Source: Pontibacillus yanchengensis Y32
GTDB lineage: Bacteria > Bacillota > Bacilli > Bacillales > BH030062
Direction: 5' to 3'
DNA: 64,000 nucleotides
Assembly: GCF_000770635.1 (NCBI RefSeq)
Contig: NZ_AVBF01000011.1
Location: forward strand, 1 to 64,000
The notes below the pieces were generated by a model that saw only the letters and a list, made by a program, of their open reading frames with translations, did no database searches and was not told the DNA's origin. Numbering within the stretch: position 1 is the stretch's first letter; each line of letters starts with the position of its first letter. Positions 8,816 through 18,270 of this stretch are shown here, piece by piece. A program made the position numbers and the translations under genes.

Positions 8816-9079
8816 ATGAAAATTAATGGTCCAAATCAGACGAACTTTAATCCTTACAAGAAGCAAGTTCAAAAACAACAAGAAGCTCAGAAGGCTAATG
8901 CAAATCAGGATAAACTAGAAATCTCCCAGCAGGCAAAGCAAATGCAAGAGACAAACAAGGCTCAGGAAGCACGTAGTGAGCGTGTAGCGGAGATTAAGCA
9001 GCAGGTTGAATCGGGCAACTATAAGGTTGACGCGCAGCAAACTGCTAAAAACATGATGAACTTCTGGGCGAACAACTAA
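8816..9079 (+). CDS. flgM: Anti-sigma-D factor FlgM
   Basis: FlgM binds sigma-D until hook-basal-body completion. The 87-residue protein starts MKINGPNQTNFNPYKKQ and contains the FlgM motif DKLEISQQAKQMQ followed by RVAEIKQQVESGNYKVDAQQTAKNMM, the conserved sigma-binding C-terminal half. A GTG at 8807 is in frame, but it lies inside the ribosome site AAAGAGGTGG, which is correctly spaced for the ATG at 8816. It is the first gene of flgM-flgN-flgK-flgL, read from the sigma-D promoter just upstream. Confidence 0.95.
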   Translation: MKINGPNQTNFNPYKKQVQKQQEAQKANANQDKLEISQQAKQMQETNKAQEARSERVAEIKQQVESGNYKVDAQQTAKNMMNFWANN

Positions 9080-9094
9080 AGGAGGGCATGATCC

Positions 9095-9592
9095 ATGTCC
9101 ATTCAGTCAATTGTAGCCATTATGGATAAGCTTTGCTCCTTGCATGAAAGTTTATATACCCTTTCCAAGGAAAAAACCGACATGCTGAAAGAGGGAGACA
9201 CGCAGTCTCTTCAAACATTGCTCGTCAAAGAGCGGAAGCATATCCAGGCCATTAGCCAATTGGACGCAGAGCGAGAAAAGCTAGTAGCCAATTGGTTCCA
9301 AAGCAAAGGAATACCGACGAACGAACCAACCATCACAACGATGCTTGAGAACATCCAGTCTCAAGAAGAAAAGCAGCAGCTGGAAGAAGTGTTCGAACGG
9401 TTACTAGACGTACTGGCAGGTTTGAAGCAACAGGAACAGCTTAATCAAGAATTAACACAACAATCGTTACAATTTGTTGAGTTGTCCCTGGACATGCTTC
9501 AGCCTTCCATGAAGAATATGAATTACGGCAAACCAAACAAAAGTCAGGCAGACCAAGGGCAAAAACGGTCTGTCTTTGATTCGAAAGCATAA
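9095..9592 (+). CDS. flgN: Flagellar export chaperone FlgN
   Basis: FlgN is the cytoplasmic chaperone for the hook-filament junction proteins FlgK and FlgL. The 165-residue product is almost wholly helical, with the FlgN pattern of an N-terminal helix (MDKLCSLHESLYTLSKEKTDMLKEGD) and a long middle coiled coil. The C-terminal tail is Gln/Asn/Lys-rich. AAAGGAGG precedes the ATG. It lies between flgM and its client gene flgK, 15 bases after flgM, and corresponds to B. subtilis yvyG. Confidence 0.9.
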   Translation: MSIQSIVAIMDKLCSLHESLYTLSKEKTDMLKEGDTQSLQTLLVKERKHIQAISQLDAEREKLVANWFQSKGIPTNEPTITTMLENIQSQEEKQQLEEVFERLLDVLAGLKQQEQLNQELTQQSLQFVELSLDMLQPSMKNMNYGKPNKSQADQGQKRSVFDSKA

Positions 9593-9610
9593 AGAGAGAG
9601 GAGCTCCATC

Positions 9611-11158
9611 ATGACTTCAACGTTTCATGGGTTAGAAGTAGCCAAGCGGGGAATGTTCGCCCAGCAATCAGCACTATACACAACAGGACACAATATATCC
9701 AATGCCAACACAGATGGATATTCACGTCAGCGGGTGAACTTCGAACAAACCGCACCATATCCACCTGCATCCCGTAACCGTCCCGAGATTCCAGGACAAA
9801 TGGGATCTGGTGTACAAGCTGGTACAATTGAGCGCGTAAGAGAAGGGTTTCTTGACGCTCAATTCCGTGGTGAAAATCATAAAGCAGGATACTATACAGC
9901 CAAATCAGACGCCCTAGGAAAAATGGAAGAAGTCATGAACGAGCCATCCGATCAAGGCCTTTCCAAAACAATGGACCGATTCTGGCAATCCCTGCAGGAC
10001 CTATCCGCACAGCCTGAAGATTCCGGTGTCCGTTCCCAGGTAAAGCAACGAGGAAAAGCCGTAGCTGATACGTTTAACTACCTTTCCGATTCGTTAAATG
10101 GCATCAAGCAGGATTTTAAAAATCAAATCGATGTAGCAGAAAAGGATATCAACTCTCTAGCAAGACAAATCAACAACCTAAACAATCAAATCAGTGAAGT
10201 AGAGCCACACGGCTATCTTCCAAACGATTTATACGACGAACGAGATCGCTTGATTGATGAATTGTCCACCCAAGCCAACATCAAAGTAAGCTATGAAGAG
10301 AGCAGCAGCTCTGCATTGGCACAAGCCCAAGGAAAAGCAACCGTTGAAATCGTAGATGGTAGTGGCAATTCTTTGTTCTCTAATGGAGGTAATTCCGTAC
10401 CTCTAGTAGACGGTTCTTCCAATACATACAATCAGATTTCCGTTCAAGATACCGATTCAAATGGCGGCATGGATACCGTAGCATTAGGTGGTACTGCTAC
10501 AGTGGATGCGAAAGATTTTCAGTCAGTTGGAAAAATGATGGGCTTGATTGATTCGTATGGTTATGATGATGGTGGTTCTGTGAAAGGAACGTATCCGGAA
10601 ATGCTCAATGAGTTGGATGGGATGGCTCATACGTTTGCAACGGAGTTTAACAACGTGCAAAACAATGGAGTTAGTTTAAATGAAATTGAAGACGCTTCTG
10701 AAGACAATGTGGATTTCTTTACGCAGCAAGGAAGTCAAGCAGGTTACGCTGGTTCGATGGAAGTGAACATCGATGATATTAATGACATCGCTGCAGCGAA
10801 AGGCGACCCCACAACCGCAAATGCAGGGGACGGAGATAATGCCATTGCGTTAGGAGATGTAAGCTCGACAACGCTAGACTACAATGGCACGGATGCATCC
10901 TTCCAAAGCTACTATGAAGGAGTTATCGGGGAAATGGCAATCCAGTCTCAAGAAGCAACACGCCTACAAAACAACTCCGAGACCCTTCGTCAATCTGTGG
11001 AAGAACGCCGTCAGTCGGTAAGTGGTGTTTCCTTAGATGAGGAAATGTCCAATATGATTAAGTTCCAGCATGCGTACAATGCAGCTGCTCGTAACTTAAC
11101 CACAGTCGATGAAATGCTCGATAAAATCATTAACGGCATGGGCCGTGTAGGAAGGTAG
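9611..11158 (+). CDS. flgK: Hook-filament junction protein FlgK (HAP1)
   Basis: FlgK joins hook to filament. The 515-residue protein has the flagellar rod-hook N-terminal motif (FHGLEVAKRGMFAQQSALYTTGHNISNANTDGYSRQ) and the C-terminal D0 helix (LDEEMSNMIKFQHAYNAAARNLTTVDEMLDKIINGMG). The middle is variable, acidic and Ser/Gly/Asp-rich, in keeping with a halotolerant surface protein. AGAGAGGAG precedes the ATG. flgL starts 11 bases downstream. Confidence 0.97.
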   Translation: MTSTFHGLEVAKRGMFAQQSALYTTGHNISNANTDGYSRQRVNFEQTAPYPPASRNRPEIPGQMGSGVQAGTIERVREGFLDAQFRGENHKAGYYTAKSDALGKMEEVMNEPSDQGLSKTMDRFWQSLQDLSAQPEDSGVRSQVKQRGKAVADTFNYLSDSLNGIKQDFKNQIDVAEKDINSLARQINNLNNQISEVEPHGYLPNDLYDERDRLIDELSTQANIKVSYEESSSSALAQAQGKATVEIVDGSGNSLFSNGGNSVPLVDGSSNTYNQISVQDTDSNGGMDTVALGGTATVDAKDFQSVGKMMGLIDSYGYDDGGSVKGTYPEMLNELDGMAHTFATEFNNVQNNGVSLNEIEDASEDNVDFFTQQGSQAGYAGSMEVNIDDINDIAAAKGDPTTANAGDGDNAIALGDVSSTTLDYNGTDASFQSYYEGVIGEMAIQSQEATRLQNNSETLRQSVEERRQSVSGVSLDEEMSNMIKFQHAYNAAARNLTTVDEMLDKIINGMGRVGR

Positions 11159-11169
11159 GTGAGTAAATC

Positions 11170-12036
11170 ATGCGCGTAACGCAAAACATGCTTTCAAACA
11201 ACATGCTTCGTAATGTTAGCAACAGTTATGAACGAATGGGAAAATTCCAGGAACAGCTATCAACAGGTAAAAAGATAAGCAAGCCTTCCGATGATCCCGT
11301 CGTCGCGATGAAAGGTATGAACTATCGTACCGAGCTAACGGAGATTGAACAGTATAAGCGAAATGTCGGAGAGGTTCACAACTGGATGGATAACTCAGAC
11401 GCCGCATTAGATAAAACAACTCAATCTCTCCAACGCCTACGCGAACTAGCTGTTCAGGGAAGTAACGGAACGTACGAAGAAGGCCAGCGTAAGAATATCG
11501 CGAAGGAAGTAAGTCAGCTGAAGGATCACTTGCAGGACATTGGGAATACGAAGTTTAATAATAAGTACATCTTCAATGGAAATGATACGACGACGAAGCC
11601 TATCGATAGCTCAGGTGTATCGGACAATAGTGAACCAGTAAATATTGAAGTGTTTGACGGGATTAAAATTCAAACGAATGTGAATCCTCAGGAAGTATTT
11701 AGTCAGGATATGTTCGATAAGATTGATTCCTTCATTGGAAAGTTAGAGGGAACGGAAAGTGGAAGTTTAGATGAATCGATAAAAGATATGTCCGATCTCA
11801 TTGATAACACCGTTAACGCACGTGCTGATCTAGGTGCTCGCATGAACCGTGTCGATTTGATTGAAGATCGCCTTGCTTCTCAAGAGATTTCCGCAACGAA
11901 AAATCTATCAGATGCAGAAGATGCGGACATGGAAAAAGTCATTACCAATTTAAAAACGCAAGAAAGTGTCCACCGTGCTGCTCTTGGAGTCGGCGCGAGA
12001 ATCATTCAACCATCGTTAATGGACTTTCTACGATAA
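11170..12036 (+). CDS. flgL: Hook-filament junction protein FlgL (HAP3)
   Basis: FlgL is the second junction protein between FlgK and flagellin. The 288-residue product has a flagellin-like N-terminal coiled coil (MRVTQNMLSNNMLRNVSNSY, then LSTGKKISKPSDDPVVAM) and C-terminal helix (ARIIQPSLMDFLR). Length is typical. It is the last gene before the hairpin terminator at 12037. Confidence 0.96.
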   Translation: MRVTQNMLSNNMLRNVSNSYERMGKFQEQLSTGKKISKPSDDPVVAMKGMNYRTELTEIEQYKRNVGEVHNWMDNSDAALDKTTQSLQRLRELAVQGSNGTYEEGQRKNIAKEVSQLKDHLQDIGNTKFNNKYIFNGNDTTTKPIDSSGVSDNSEPVNIEVFDGIKIQTNVNPQEVFSQDMFDKIDSFIGKLEGTESGSLDESIKDMSDLIDNTVNARADLGARMNRVDLIEDRLASQEISATKNLSDAEDADMEKVITNLKTQESVHRAALGVGARIIQPSLMDFLR

Positions 12037-12061
12037 GCTATCTGATGCCAGATAGCTTTTT
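12037..12061 (+). terminator. Terminator after flgL
   Basis: AGCTATCTG and CAGATAGCT form a 9-base-pair stem with an ATGC-type loop and a following T run. TATAAT at 12068-12073 just after it may be the -10 of a separate promoter for yviE-fliW-csrA; no strong -35 was seen. Confidence 0.75.
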
Positions 12062-12094
12062 CTTTCATATAATACTAGTTAGGAGGCGAGCGTG

Positions 12095-12685
12095 ATGCAG
12101 GTACCACAGGTCCAAATACAAACGACCCAGGCTAAATTAGGATTACGTACACAAAATGCCAAAGTAACGTTACAACAACCAAAAGCAGATGTAAGCATTC
12201 AACAACCAGAAGCAGACCTGTCCATCAAGCAGCATCCTCCGAAGTTGAGCATTGATCAATCGAATGCTTGGCGTAACCTTGATTTAAAAAATGTCTTTGA
12301 ACGGACAAGAGAGCTTGCCAAGCACGGCAATCAAGCGTGGTCAGAGAACCTCGCCAAGATGTCCCAAGAAGGCGATCAGATGATGCGTATTGAAAACAAA
12401 GGAAATCCTATAGCATCTATAGCGAAGCGGAGCGGTCATTGGAATTTTGATATTCAAGTTGGTGGGATGCCAGTGTATGACCTTGTGTCGATTGATTATC
12501 AACCAGGCAAGGCAGAGATAAATGCGCAAGCCAATCAACCAAACATAAAAGCAACACCACGAGAACCGAAAATCACCTATCAACGAGGTCAAGTAAATGG
12601 TCAAATGGAACAACGCTCTAGTGTAAATATTGATGTGAAGAATTTGAAATTCAAGGGTTGGCAAGGGTTTGAAATGACGATATAA
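12095..12685 (+). CDS. yviE: DUF6470/YviE-like flagellar-locus protein
   Basis: This 196-residue protein sits between flgL and fliW, as yviE does in B. subtilis. The N-terminal third is a repetitive string of short beta-type units (VQIQTTQAKLGLRT, KVTLQQPKADVSIQQ, EADLSIKQHPPKLSIDQ). The middle has NVFERTRELAKHGNQAW and the C-terminus EPKITYQRGQVNGQM. The function is unknown. The ATG at 12095 is preferred over the adjacent GTG at 12092 because AGGAGG then has 8-base spacing. Confidence 0.85.
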   Translation: MQVPQVQIQTTQAKLGLRTQNAKVTLQQPKADVSIQQPEADLSIKQHPPKLSIDQSNAWRNLDLKNVFERTRELAKHGNQAWSENLAKMSQEGDQMMRIENKGNPIASIAKRSGHWNFDIQVGGMPVYDLVSIDYQPGKAEINAQANQPNIKATPREPKITYQRGQVNGQMEQRSSVNIDVKNLKFKGWQGFEMTI

Positions 12686-12697
12686 GAAGGGTGACAT

Positions 12698-13135
12698 ATG
12701 AACATACATACAAAATTTTTCGGTGAAGTCGATATAAAGGAAGAAAGTATAATAGAGTTCCCAAATGGGTTACCAGGTTTTGAACAGGAAACGAGGTTTG
12801 TTTTGCTAGATATTGATGAACAATCTACCTATCATTCATTACAATCTGTTGAGGAAGCGGAAATAGCATTAATTGTAACAAATCCTTATCTATTCTTTAG
12901 AGATTATGAGTTCATCTTGGATGACAATACGGTTAACTTACTTGATATTCAGAACAGCGAGGACGTCGTTATCTTAAGTGTACTTACATTAAAAGACCCA
13001 TTCAAAGACACCACAGCTAACCTCCAAGCTCCAATCGTACTTAATAGCAAAAACAACAAAGCCAAGCAAGTGATTCTAAAGGATACAGAATACGAAACAA
13101 AACACCACATCATCTCGAACGGAAAGGGTGTGTAG
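12698..13135 (+). CDS. fliW: Flagellar assembly factor FliW
   Basis: FliW is the protein antagonist of CsrA and also binds flagellin, so free flagellin level sets CsrA activity on hag mRNA in B. subtilis. The 145-residue product shows the family signatures [23 protein letters not shown] and YLFFRDYEF, then [27 protein letters not shown]. The csrA ATG lies 5 bases after its stop, so the antagonist and target are coupled. Confidence 0.96.
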   Translation: MNIHTKFFGEVDIKEESIIEFPNGLPGFEQETRFVLLDIDEQSTYHSLQSVEEAEIALIVTNPYLFFRDYEFILDDNTVNLLDIQNSEDVVILSVLTLKDPFKDTTANLQAPIVLNSKNNKAKQVILKDTEYETKHHIISNGKGV

Positions 13136-13139
13136 TCAG

Positions 13140-13367
13140 ATGCTTATTCTAAACCGAAAGCTAAACGACTCCATCCAAATCGGTGATGATATTGAGATCA
13201 AAGTGATTTCCATTGATGGAGACCAAGTCAAAATTGGCATAGACGCCCCGAAGTCGGTTGATGTCTATCGAAAAGAACTCTACATAAAAATTCAAGAAGA
13301 AAACCAGGAAGCAAGCAATACGACAAATGATTTACTAAATCTATTAAAAAAACCAAATAAAGACTAA
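13140..13367 (+). CDS. csrA: Translational regulator CsrA (FliW-partnered copy)
   Basis: CsrA is a small dimeric RNA-binding protein that blocks translation at GGA hairpins. The 75-residue protein begins [17 protein letters not shown], keeps the RNA-contacting VDVYRKELY strand and Arg, and has the long C-terminal extension ([19 protein letters not shown]...) typical of FliW-controlled CsrA. An in-frame GTG at 13128 would overlap fliW, but the ATG at 13140 gives the standard N-terminus and follows GGAAAGGG. Its stop codon overlaps the -35 of the hag promoter. A second, shorter CsrA is at 20252. Confidence 0.96.
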   Translation: MLILNRKLNDSIQIGDDIEIKVISIDGDQVKIGIDAPKSVDVYRKELYIKIQEENQEASNTTNDLLNLLKKPNKD

Positions 13368-13391
13368 ACTATTATTCCTCCTTACCGATAT
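13365..13391 (+). promoter_or_regulatory. Sigma-D promoter of the first flagellin gene
   Basis: TAAA (13365-13368), a 15-base spacer and ACCGATAT (13384-13391) match the SigD consensus closely. Transcription would begin near 13398, leaving a leader of about 120 bases that carries the CsrA hairpins. Confidence 0.88.
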
Positions 13392-13468
13392 AAGTAGTGT
13401 AAAGCCAAGGATACATAAGGCGGCCGACTTATGACACGCACTGGCAAACACAAAACTTATACTTAATA

Positions 13469-13512
13469 GGCATCACAAGGACGTGAGCCGTTAATATTCA
13501 AGGAGGAATATT
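13469..13512 (+). promoter_or_regulatory. Two CsrA-binding hairpins in the hag leader
   Basis: Site 1: GGC-A-TCAC (13469-13476), loop AAGGAC, GTGA-GCC (13483-13489), a 7-pair stem with one bulged A. Site 2: AATATTC (13493-13499), loop AAGGAG, GAATATT (13506-13512), a perfect 7-pair stem whose loop is the Shine-Dalgarno of hag. Two GGA hairpins, the second over the ribosome site, is the arrangement known for B. subtilis hag, where CsrA binding blocks translation. Confidence 0.88.
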
Positions 13513-13517
13513 TAATT

Positions 13518-14768
13518 ATGCGTATTAATCACAATATCGCCGCGTTAAACACGCACCGTCAACTTTCACAGGCAAACAATGCTAACCAACAGTCAATGGA
13601 GAAACTATCATCAGGTCTTCGTATCAACCGTGCAGGAGACGACGCAGCAGGTCTAGCAATCTCCGAAAAAATGCGTGGTCAGATTCGTGGTCTAGAGCAA
13701 GCTTCTCGAAACGCTCAAGATGGCATTTCTATGATTCAAACTGCTGAAGGTGCTTTGAATGAAACGCATTCAATACTACAACGTACTCGTGAGCTAGCTG
13801 TTCAGGCTTCCAACGATACTAACACTTCTGATGATCGTAAAGAAATTCAAAATGAAATATCTCAACTTGTAGAGGAAGTTGATCGTATTGCAGATGATAC
13901 TGAATTTAATACACAATCTCTTTTAGATGGAAGTATTTCTAAGTCTACTAGTGACCAAGGTACTGTTTTAGAATATCAAGGTACAATGAATGACGGTACA
14001 GGTTCGGCTGCTGTTACTGCTACATCATTAACATCATTAACTGATGCTAATGGTAATTCACTAGGGCTTACTGATGGTGACACAATCGATATTGAAGTAG
14101 CGATTAATGGATCAGTTACCTCTACTAGCCAAGCTGTTACTGCATCAACAACAGTTGGAGATCTTATGGCAGCTGTAACTGGTATGAGTAGCTCAGTAAC
14201 ATCTGGTGCTATTTCTTCTGGAGATCTTTCCTTTACTGGAGATAATGGAGTTTCCAATGCAATTAATTCAATTCAGATGAGTGCAGATGATGGTAGTGGA
14301 AATGAAAGAACATCCTTTAACAAGTTTATGAGTAATGTAAAAGAAACTCAATCTGCTCAGAATGTCACATCAGATGACTCAAGAACTATACAAATTGGAG
14401 CAAATTCAGATCAATCTCTTTCTGTAGATATTAATAATATGAGTTCTAATGCACTAGGGATAGGCTCAATTGATGTATCCTCTCAACAGGGAGCCGATGT
14501 TGCAATAGAAGTAGTAGATGATGCAATAAAGCAAGTTTCAGAGGAACGTTCGAAACTAGGTGCTTATCAGAATAGACTTGACCATACTATTAATAACCTT
14601 AATACTTCAGGTGAAAATTTAACAGCAGCAGAATCACGTATAAGAGACGTAGATATGGCTAAAGAAATGATGAATCAAACCAAGCAAAATATTCTATCTC
14701 AAGCTTCACAATCAATGCTTGCAAAAGCAAACCAACAACCACAAGGTGTTCTTCAATTATTGAGATAA
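13518..14768 (+). CDS. hag: Flagellin, first copy
   Basis: This is the filament subunit, 416 residues. The conserved D0/D1 N-terminus (MRINHNIAALNTHRQLSQAN, LSSGLRINRAGDDAAGLAISEKMR) and C-terminus (AAESRIRDVDMAKEMMNQTKQNILSQA, ending GVLQLLR) flank a variable middle at about residues 145-310. That middle is rich in Ser, Thr, Asp and Gly and has almost no Lys or Arg, so it is surface-exposed and a plausible glycosylation target. GGAGG precedes the ATG inside the CsrA hairpin. Codon use turns AT-rich in the second half, like the downstream island. A second flagellin is at 20622. Confidence 0.97.
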   Translation: MRINHNIAALNTHRQLSQANNANQQSMEKLSSGLRINRAGDDAAGLAISEKMRGQIRGLEQASRNAQDGISMIQTAEGALNETHSILQRTRELAVQASNDTNTSDDRKEIQNEISQLVEEVDRIADDTEFNTQSLLDGSISKSTSDQGTVLEYQGTMNDGTGSAAVTATSLTSLTDANGNSLGLTDGDTIDIEVAINGSVTSTSQAVTASTTVGDLMAAVTGMSSSVTSGAISSGDLSFTGDNGVSNAINSIQMSADDGSGNERTSFNKFMSNVKETQSAQNVTSDDSRTIQIGANSDQSLSVDINNMSSNALGIGSIDVSSQQGADVAIEVVDDAIKQVSEERSKLGAYQNRLDHTINNLNTSGENLTAAESRIRDVDMAKEMMNQTKQNILSQASQSMLAKANQQPQGVLQLLR

Positions 14769-14780
14769 GTCTAATTTCTA

Positions 14781-14811
14781 AAAGGATAGGATGTAATCCT
14801 ATCCTTTTTTT
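14781..14811 (+). terminator. Terminator after the first flagellin
   Basis: AAAGGATAGGAT and ATCCTATCCTTT form a perfect 12-pair stem with a GTA loop and a T run. Confidence 0.92.
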
Positions 14812-14859
14812 AATAGAGTAACTCGACTATATTAAAAAAAGGATACAGGAGGGTTCACA

Positions 14860-17352
14860 TTGAAATTAAGTATCGCAATGATGATAAAGAATGAAGAAAA
14901 ATACTTAGATAGATGTTTGGCGAGTTTGGCTAATATTCGAAATAATATAGAATCTGAATTAGTAATTGTAGACACGGGCTCTACAGATTCTTCTGTAGAG
15001 ATATCAAAAAAGTATACAGAAAAAGTTTACTTTCATGAATGGAACAATAATTTCTCAGAAATGAGGAATAAAGTACTCAGCTATACGATTGGGGAATGGG
15101 TTTTAGTTATTGATGGAGATGAAATTGTTGAAGAAGACAGCGATTTTATAAACTTTATTAATTCTCCATCAAGTAATACATATAATGCTGGAGCAGTTGA
15201 AATTAGAAACGTTTTATTAAGTGAAGAGGATCATACTCCTTCTTTCTATGCACCAAGAGTATTCAGAAATACATTGGATTTTCACTTTGAAGGTGCAATT
15301 CATAATCAACCAAATTATAAAAAACCTATAACAATTGTTGGGATAAAAATAGTACATTTTGGTTATGTTAGTCACGATAAATCTTTAATGGAGAAAAAGT
15401 TTAACAGAACTACTAAAATATTGTTTGCTGAGTTAGAAAAGCAACCCGAGAACACATACTATATATTCCAATTATCTGTAAGTTTTGGTATGTATGGTGA
15501 TCAAGAAAAAAGTTTATATTATGCAAGAAAAGCATATGAAGTTGCCAAAAAGAATAAATTAAATTTAAGAAAACAAATGTATATTTATACCCAATTTATT
15601 AAATTACTATATATTAATGGTGAGTATGACGAAGCTATATTAATTGGTGAAGAAGCTAATAAGTTAAAACCAGGCTATCTAGATATAAGTTACTATTTAG
15701 GTAAATCTTTTTTATCTATATTTAAAGAAGAAGAGGCTTTGAACAGTTTTAAAAGCTATATTGAAATACATAAGAATTATGAAAAATCTCCTGGTAGATT
15801 AGATGACTCAGTTCTAGAGTATTCATATGGTAGTTTATCTGAAATTAAGCAAATAGTTTTTACTCTAAGTTATAAATATAAAGATTTTGAATATGTAGTA
15901 TCAGAAGCTTTCAATGAGCTAGATTATGAAACTGTAAAAAAAACAAATTATCATGTCATATCTTCAATTATAGAGTTAGAGGAATGGAGTGTTTTAAAGG
16001 ATTATTTTAAATTAGTTGTTGGAAAACATAAACCTTTAGAAGAGAATGTAATCAACAGTATAGAAAGAGCTAAAAACAAACTTCTACAAGAAAATAGAAT
16101 ACAAATTGAACGGCTATTTTATAATGATGGTACATACTATGGTCTACTAAATAAAACTAGGTTAGACTTGAATGGAGACTTAAAAAGAACAGAAAAGAAG
16201 AGTATTATAAAAAGCATAGAGAATATTAATTTTCTAAACTTACAAGAGTATTATGGAGATTTAATTTACTATTTATTAAAAAATAACTACCAAAAGTTTC
16301 ATACTTTATTTATAAACGTTTTTGAAAGTAACTTAAGTGAGTTTTTAAAGTATATATATAATAAATATGATGATAGTTTAAATGTCATTTATGAATATTT
16401 GCGTAACAATAGTGAAGTAAGAACATTTGAAGAGATAAGAATTAATAAAGTGTTAGCGAGGTACTCTTTATACTTGTTTAACAGTGATGACCAATTATTT
16501 GGTTATATCTTCAAATATTTTATAAAAATTGGTTCTCAATGGTTAACATATGTATACAGTTCCTATGTCATTGACAATGAAATGATATATGATTTGAAGA
16601 ATGAGGAGGAGCAATTTTTACTTTACATGTATAAAGCAGAAAATCTAAGAAAAAGTAATGTGTCTTTAAGTTTAAAATACATAAGAAAAGCTTCAAAAAT
16701 TTATCCTCCATATAAACAAGGGATAAAATTACTTTTAGAGGAGATTTCTTCAGATGTTATTAATGAAGATAAAAACCAAACTCTCAATGAAAGTGAAGAT
16801 ATTAATGAGTTTATTAGAAAAATAGAGTCATATGTGAACAAAGGTGAATTTAATATAGCCATTGATTTAATAGAAAAACACGAAAAATTAAACGGTAAAC
16901 AACATGAAGAAATAATCACAATAAAAGGAGTTATCTATTTCTATAAAGAAGAATACAATGCTGCTCTTAAATGTTTTTACCATTCATTAACACTTAATAG
17001 TAAGAATTCTGATACTTTATTTAATTTGGGTAAACTTTATAATCACTTAGGTAGGTTTAATCAATCATTGTTATATCTTGATCAAGCTTATAATATGACA
17101 GAAGATGTATCATTAAAAACTGAAATTTCAAACACAATTAATAATATTAACGAGAACAATAATATAAAAAGCATAAAAGATGAAGCTATTCTAGAAACTA
17201 AAAATAAAATGAGTTATTCTGAAAGTCTGAAGGAAGAAATTTCTACTAAAATAGAAAAAAATGTAAATGAAAATGATTATGATAAAATGGTTTCTTTATA
17301 TACACCTGATTACTTAGCATTTAATAGAGTTGTTGTAGAGAGAGGTGATTGA
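14860..17352 (+). CDS. Family 2 glycosyltransferase with TPR repeats
   Basis: The 830-residue protein starts with a GT2 domain (about residues 1-230): MIKNEEKYLDRCLASL, the nucleotide-sugar loop VDTGSTDSS and the metal-binding VIDGDEIVEED. The rest is helical with TPR-like units, clearest near residues 690-760 (YKEEYNAALKCFYHSLTL, DTLFNLGKLYNHLGRFNQSLLYLDQAYN). This architecture is common in enzymes that glycosylate flagellin or other proteins, with the TPRs recognising the acceptor. The start is TTG, 6 bases after AGGAGGG. It is very AT-rich, lies directly after hag and is followed within 3 bases by the sulfotransferase gene. Flagellin as acceptor is inferred from position. Confidence 0.85.
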   Translation: MKLSIAMMIKNEEKYLDRCLASLANIRNNIESELVIVDTGSTDSSVEISKKYTEKVYFHEWNNNFSEMRNKVLSYTIGEWVLVIDGDEIVEEDSDFINFINSPSSNTYNAGAVEIRNVLLSEEDHTPSFYAPRVFRNTLDFHFEGAIHNQPNYKKPITIVGIKIVHFGYVSHDKSLMEKKFNRTTKILFAELEKQPENTYYIFQLSVSFGMYGDQEKSLYYARKAYEVAKKNKLNLRKQMYIYTQFIKLLYINGEYDEAILIGEEANKLKPGYLDISYYLGKSFLSIFKEEEALNSFKSYIEIHKNYEKSPGRLDDSVLEYSYGSLSEIKQIVFTLSYKYKDFEYVVSEAFNELDYETVKKTNYHVISSIIELEEWSVLKDYFKLVVGKHKPLEENVINSIERAKNKLLQENRIQIERLFYNDGTYYGLLNKTRLDLNGDLKRTEKKSIIKSIENINFLNLQEYYGDLIYYLLKNNYQKFHTLFINVFESNLSEFLKYIYNKYDDSLNVIYEYLRNNSEVRTFEEIRINKVLARYSLYLFNSDDQLFGYIFKYFIKIGSQWLTYVYSSYVIDNEMIYDLKNEEEQFLLYMYKAENLRKSNVSLSLKYIRKASKIYPPYKQGIKLLLEEISSDVINEDKNQTLNESEDINEFIRKIESYVNKGEFNIAIDLIEKHEKLNGKQHEEIITIKGVIYFYKEEYNAALKCFYHSLTLNSKNSDTLFNLGKLYNHLGRFNQSLLYLDQAYNMTEDVSLKTEISNTINNINENNNIKSIKDEAILETKNKMSYSESLKEEISTKIEKNVNENDYDKMVSLYTPDYLAFNRVVVERGD

Positions 17353-17355
17353 TTA

Positions 17356-18237
17356 ATGATTGTAAATATATGCTGTTGTGGATCTTCTGGTAGTACATTG
17401 TTCTCTAATCTATTGAATAGACATCCAGATATACTATCAGGTGAAGAAATGAGTGTGTTTTCAAATAATACAATTTTTGAGAATTTTTCATTAATCAAAA
17501 AATATCCAGAGTTTTTTGTTGAAAATGGAGTACCTGATTTTCCAACCAGTCCTTTTCCATTCCATCCAGGAAGAGTATTCTTAACTGATGTAGATAATTA
17601 TCGATTAAGTCATAATGAGATATTTACTATGCTCAAAAAGTCAGAGAACACACATGAGTTTTTATTTAAATTAAAGAATAGTGTGCTTAAATCTAGTCAA
17701 AAGAAAATTTGGGCTGAAAAAACTCCTGAGAATATTCATGCGGTAGGTAATTTTTTAAATACATTTAATAATCAAGAAGCGAAAGTAATCCATATTGTTA
17801 GAAATCCTAAAGATGTTATCCTCTCTTTAATGAATAGAAATTATTCCTTTTTTTCTGCTGCTGAAAGGTGGATTACTTCAGTTGCAGCAATTCAACCTTA
17901 TGTGAATAATAAGAATGTTTTAGAAATCTCCTATGAAGATCTTGTTTTAAAACCAGAAATAATTCTGAATCAAGTATGTGAATTTTTAGGTGTTTCTTTT
18001 AATTATGAAGATTTCCAAGCACAAAATAACAATAGTGGTGTACAAAGAAATCATCAAATAAGTTCATGGAACAATTCACCATTTGGAAAAATATCAAGCA
18101 GTTCCCTTAATAAACATAAAACTAGTAGTATTAATTTTGATATTCTATACAATATGAAACTTAGCAAAGACTATGCAAATTTTTTAGGACAAGACCATAT
18201 TAGCTTTAGGGATTTAGCTAATAAGTATGGTTATTAA
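17356..18237 (+). CDS. PAPS-dependent sulfotransferase family protein
   Basis: Sulfotransferases move sulfate from PAPS to sugar or other hydroxyls. The 293-residue product has the 5'-phosphosulfate loop near the N-terminus (CCGSSGSTLFSNLLNRHPDI) and the 3'-phosphate motif VIHIVRNPKDVILSLMNRN near residues 140-160, with the further helix NVLEISYEDLVLKPEIILNQVCEFLGV. Both are characteristic of the Sulfotransfer family. It starts 3 bases after the glycosyltransferase, in the same AT-rich operon, and is followed by a UDP-sugar dehydrogenase. The likely substrate is the glycan laid down by its neighbour; this is inference. Confidence 0.83.
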   Translation: MIVNICCCGSSGSTLFSNLLNRHPDILSGEEMSVFSNNTIFENFSLIKKYPEFFVENGVPDFPTSPFPFHPGRVFLTDVDNYRLSHNEIFTMLKKSENTHEFLFKLKNSVLKSSQKKIWAEKTPENIHAVGNFLNTFNNQEAKVIHIVRNPKDVILSLMNRNYSFFSAAERWITSVAAIQPYVNNKNVLEISYEDLVLKPEIILNQVCEFLGVSFNYEDFQAQNNNSGVQRNHQISSWNNSPFGKISSSSLNKHKTSSINFDILYNMKLSKDYANFLGQDHISFRDLANKYGY

Positions 18238-18270
18238 TTATTGATAATATTACTTATAGGGTGAGCTAAT

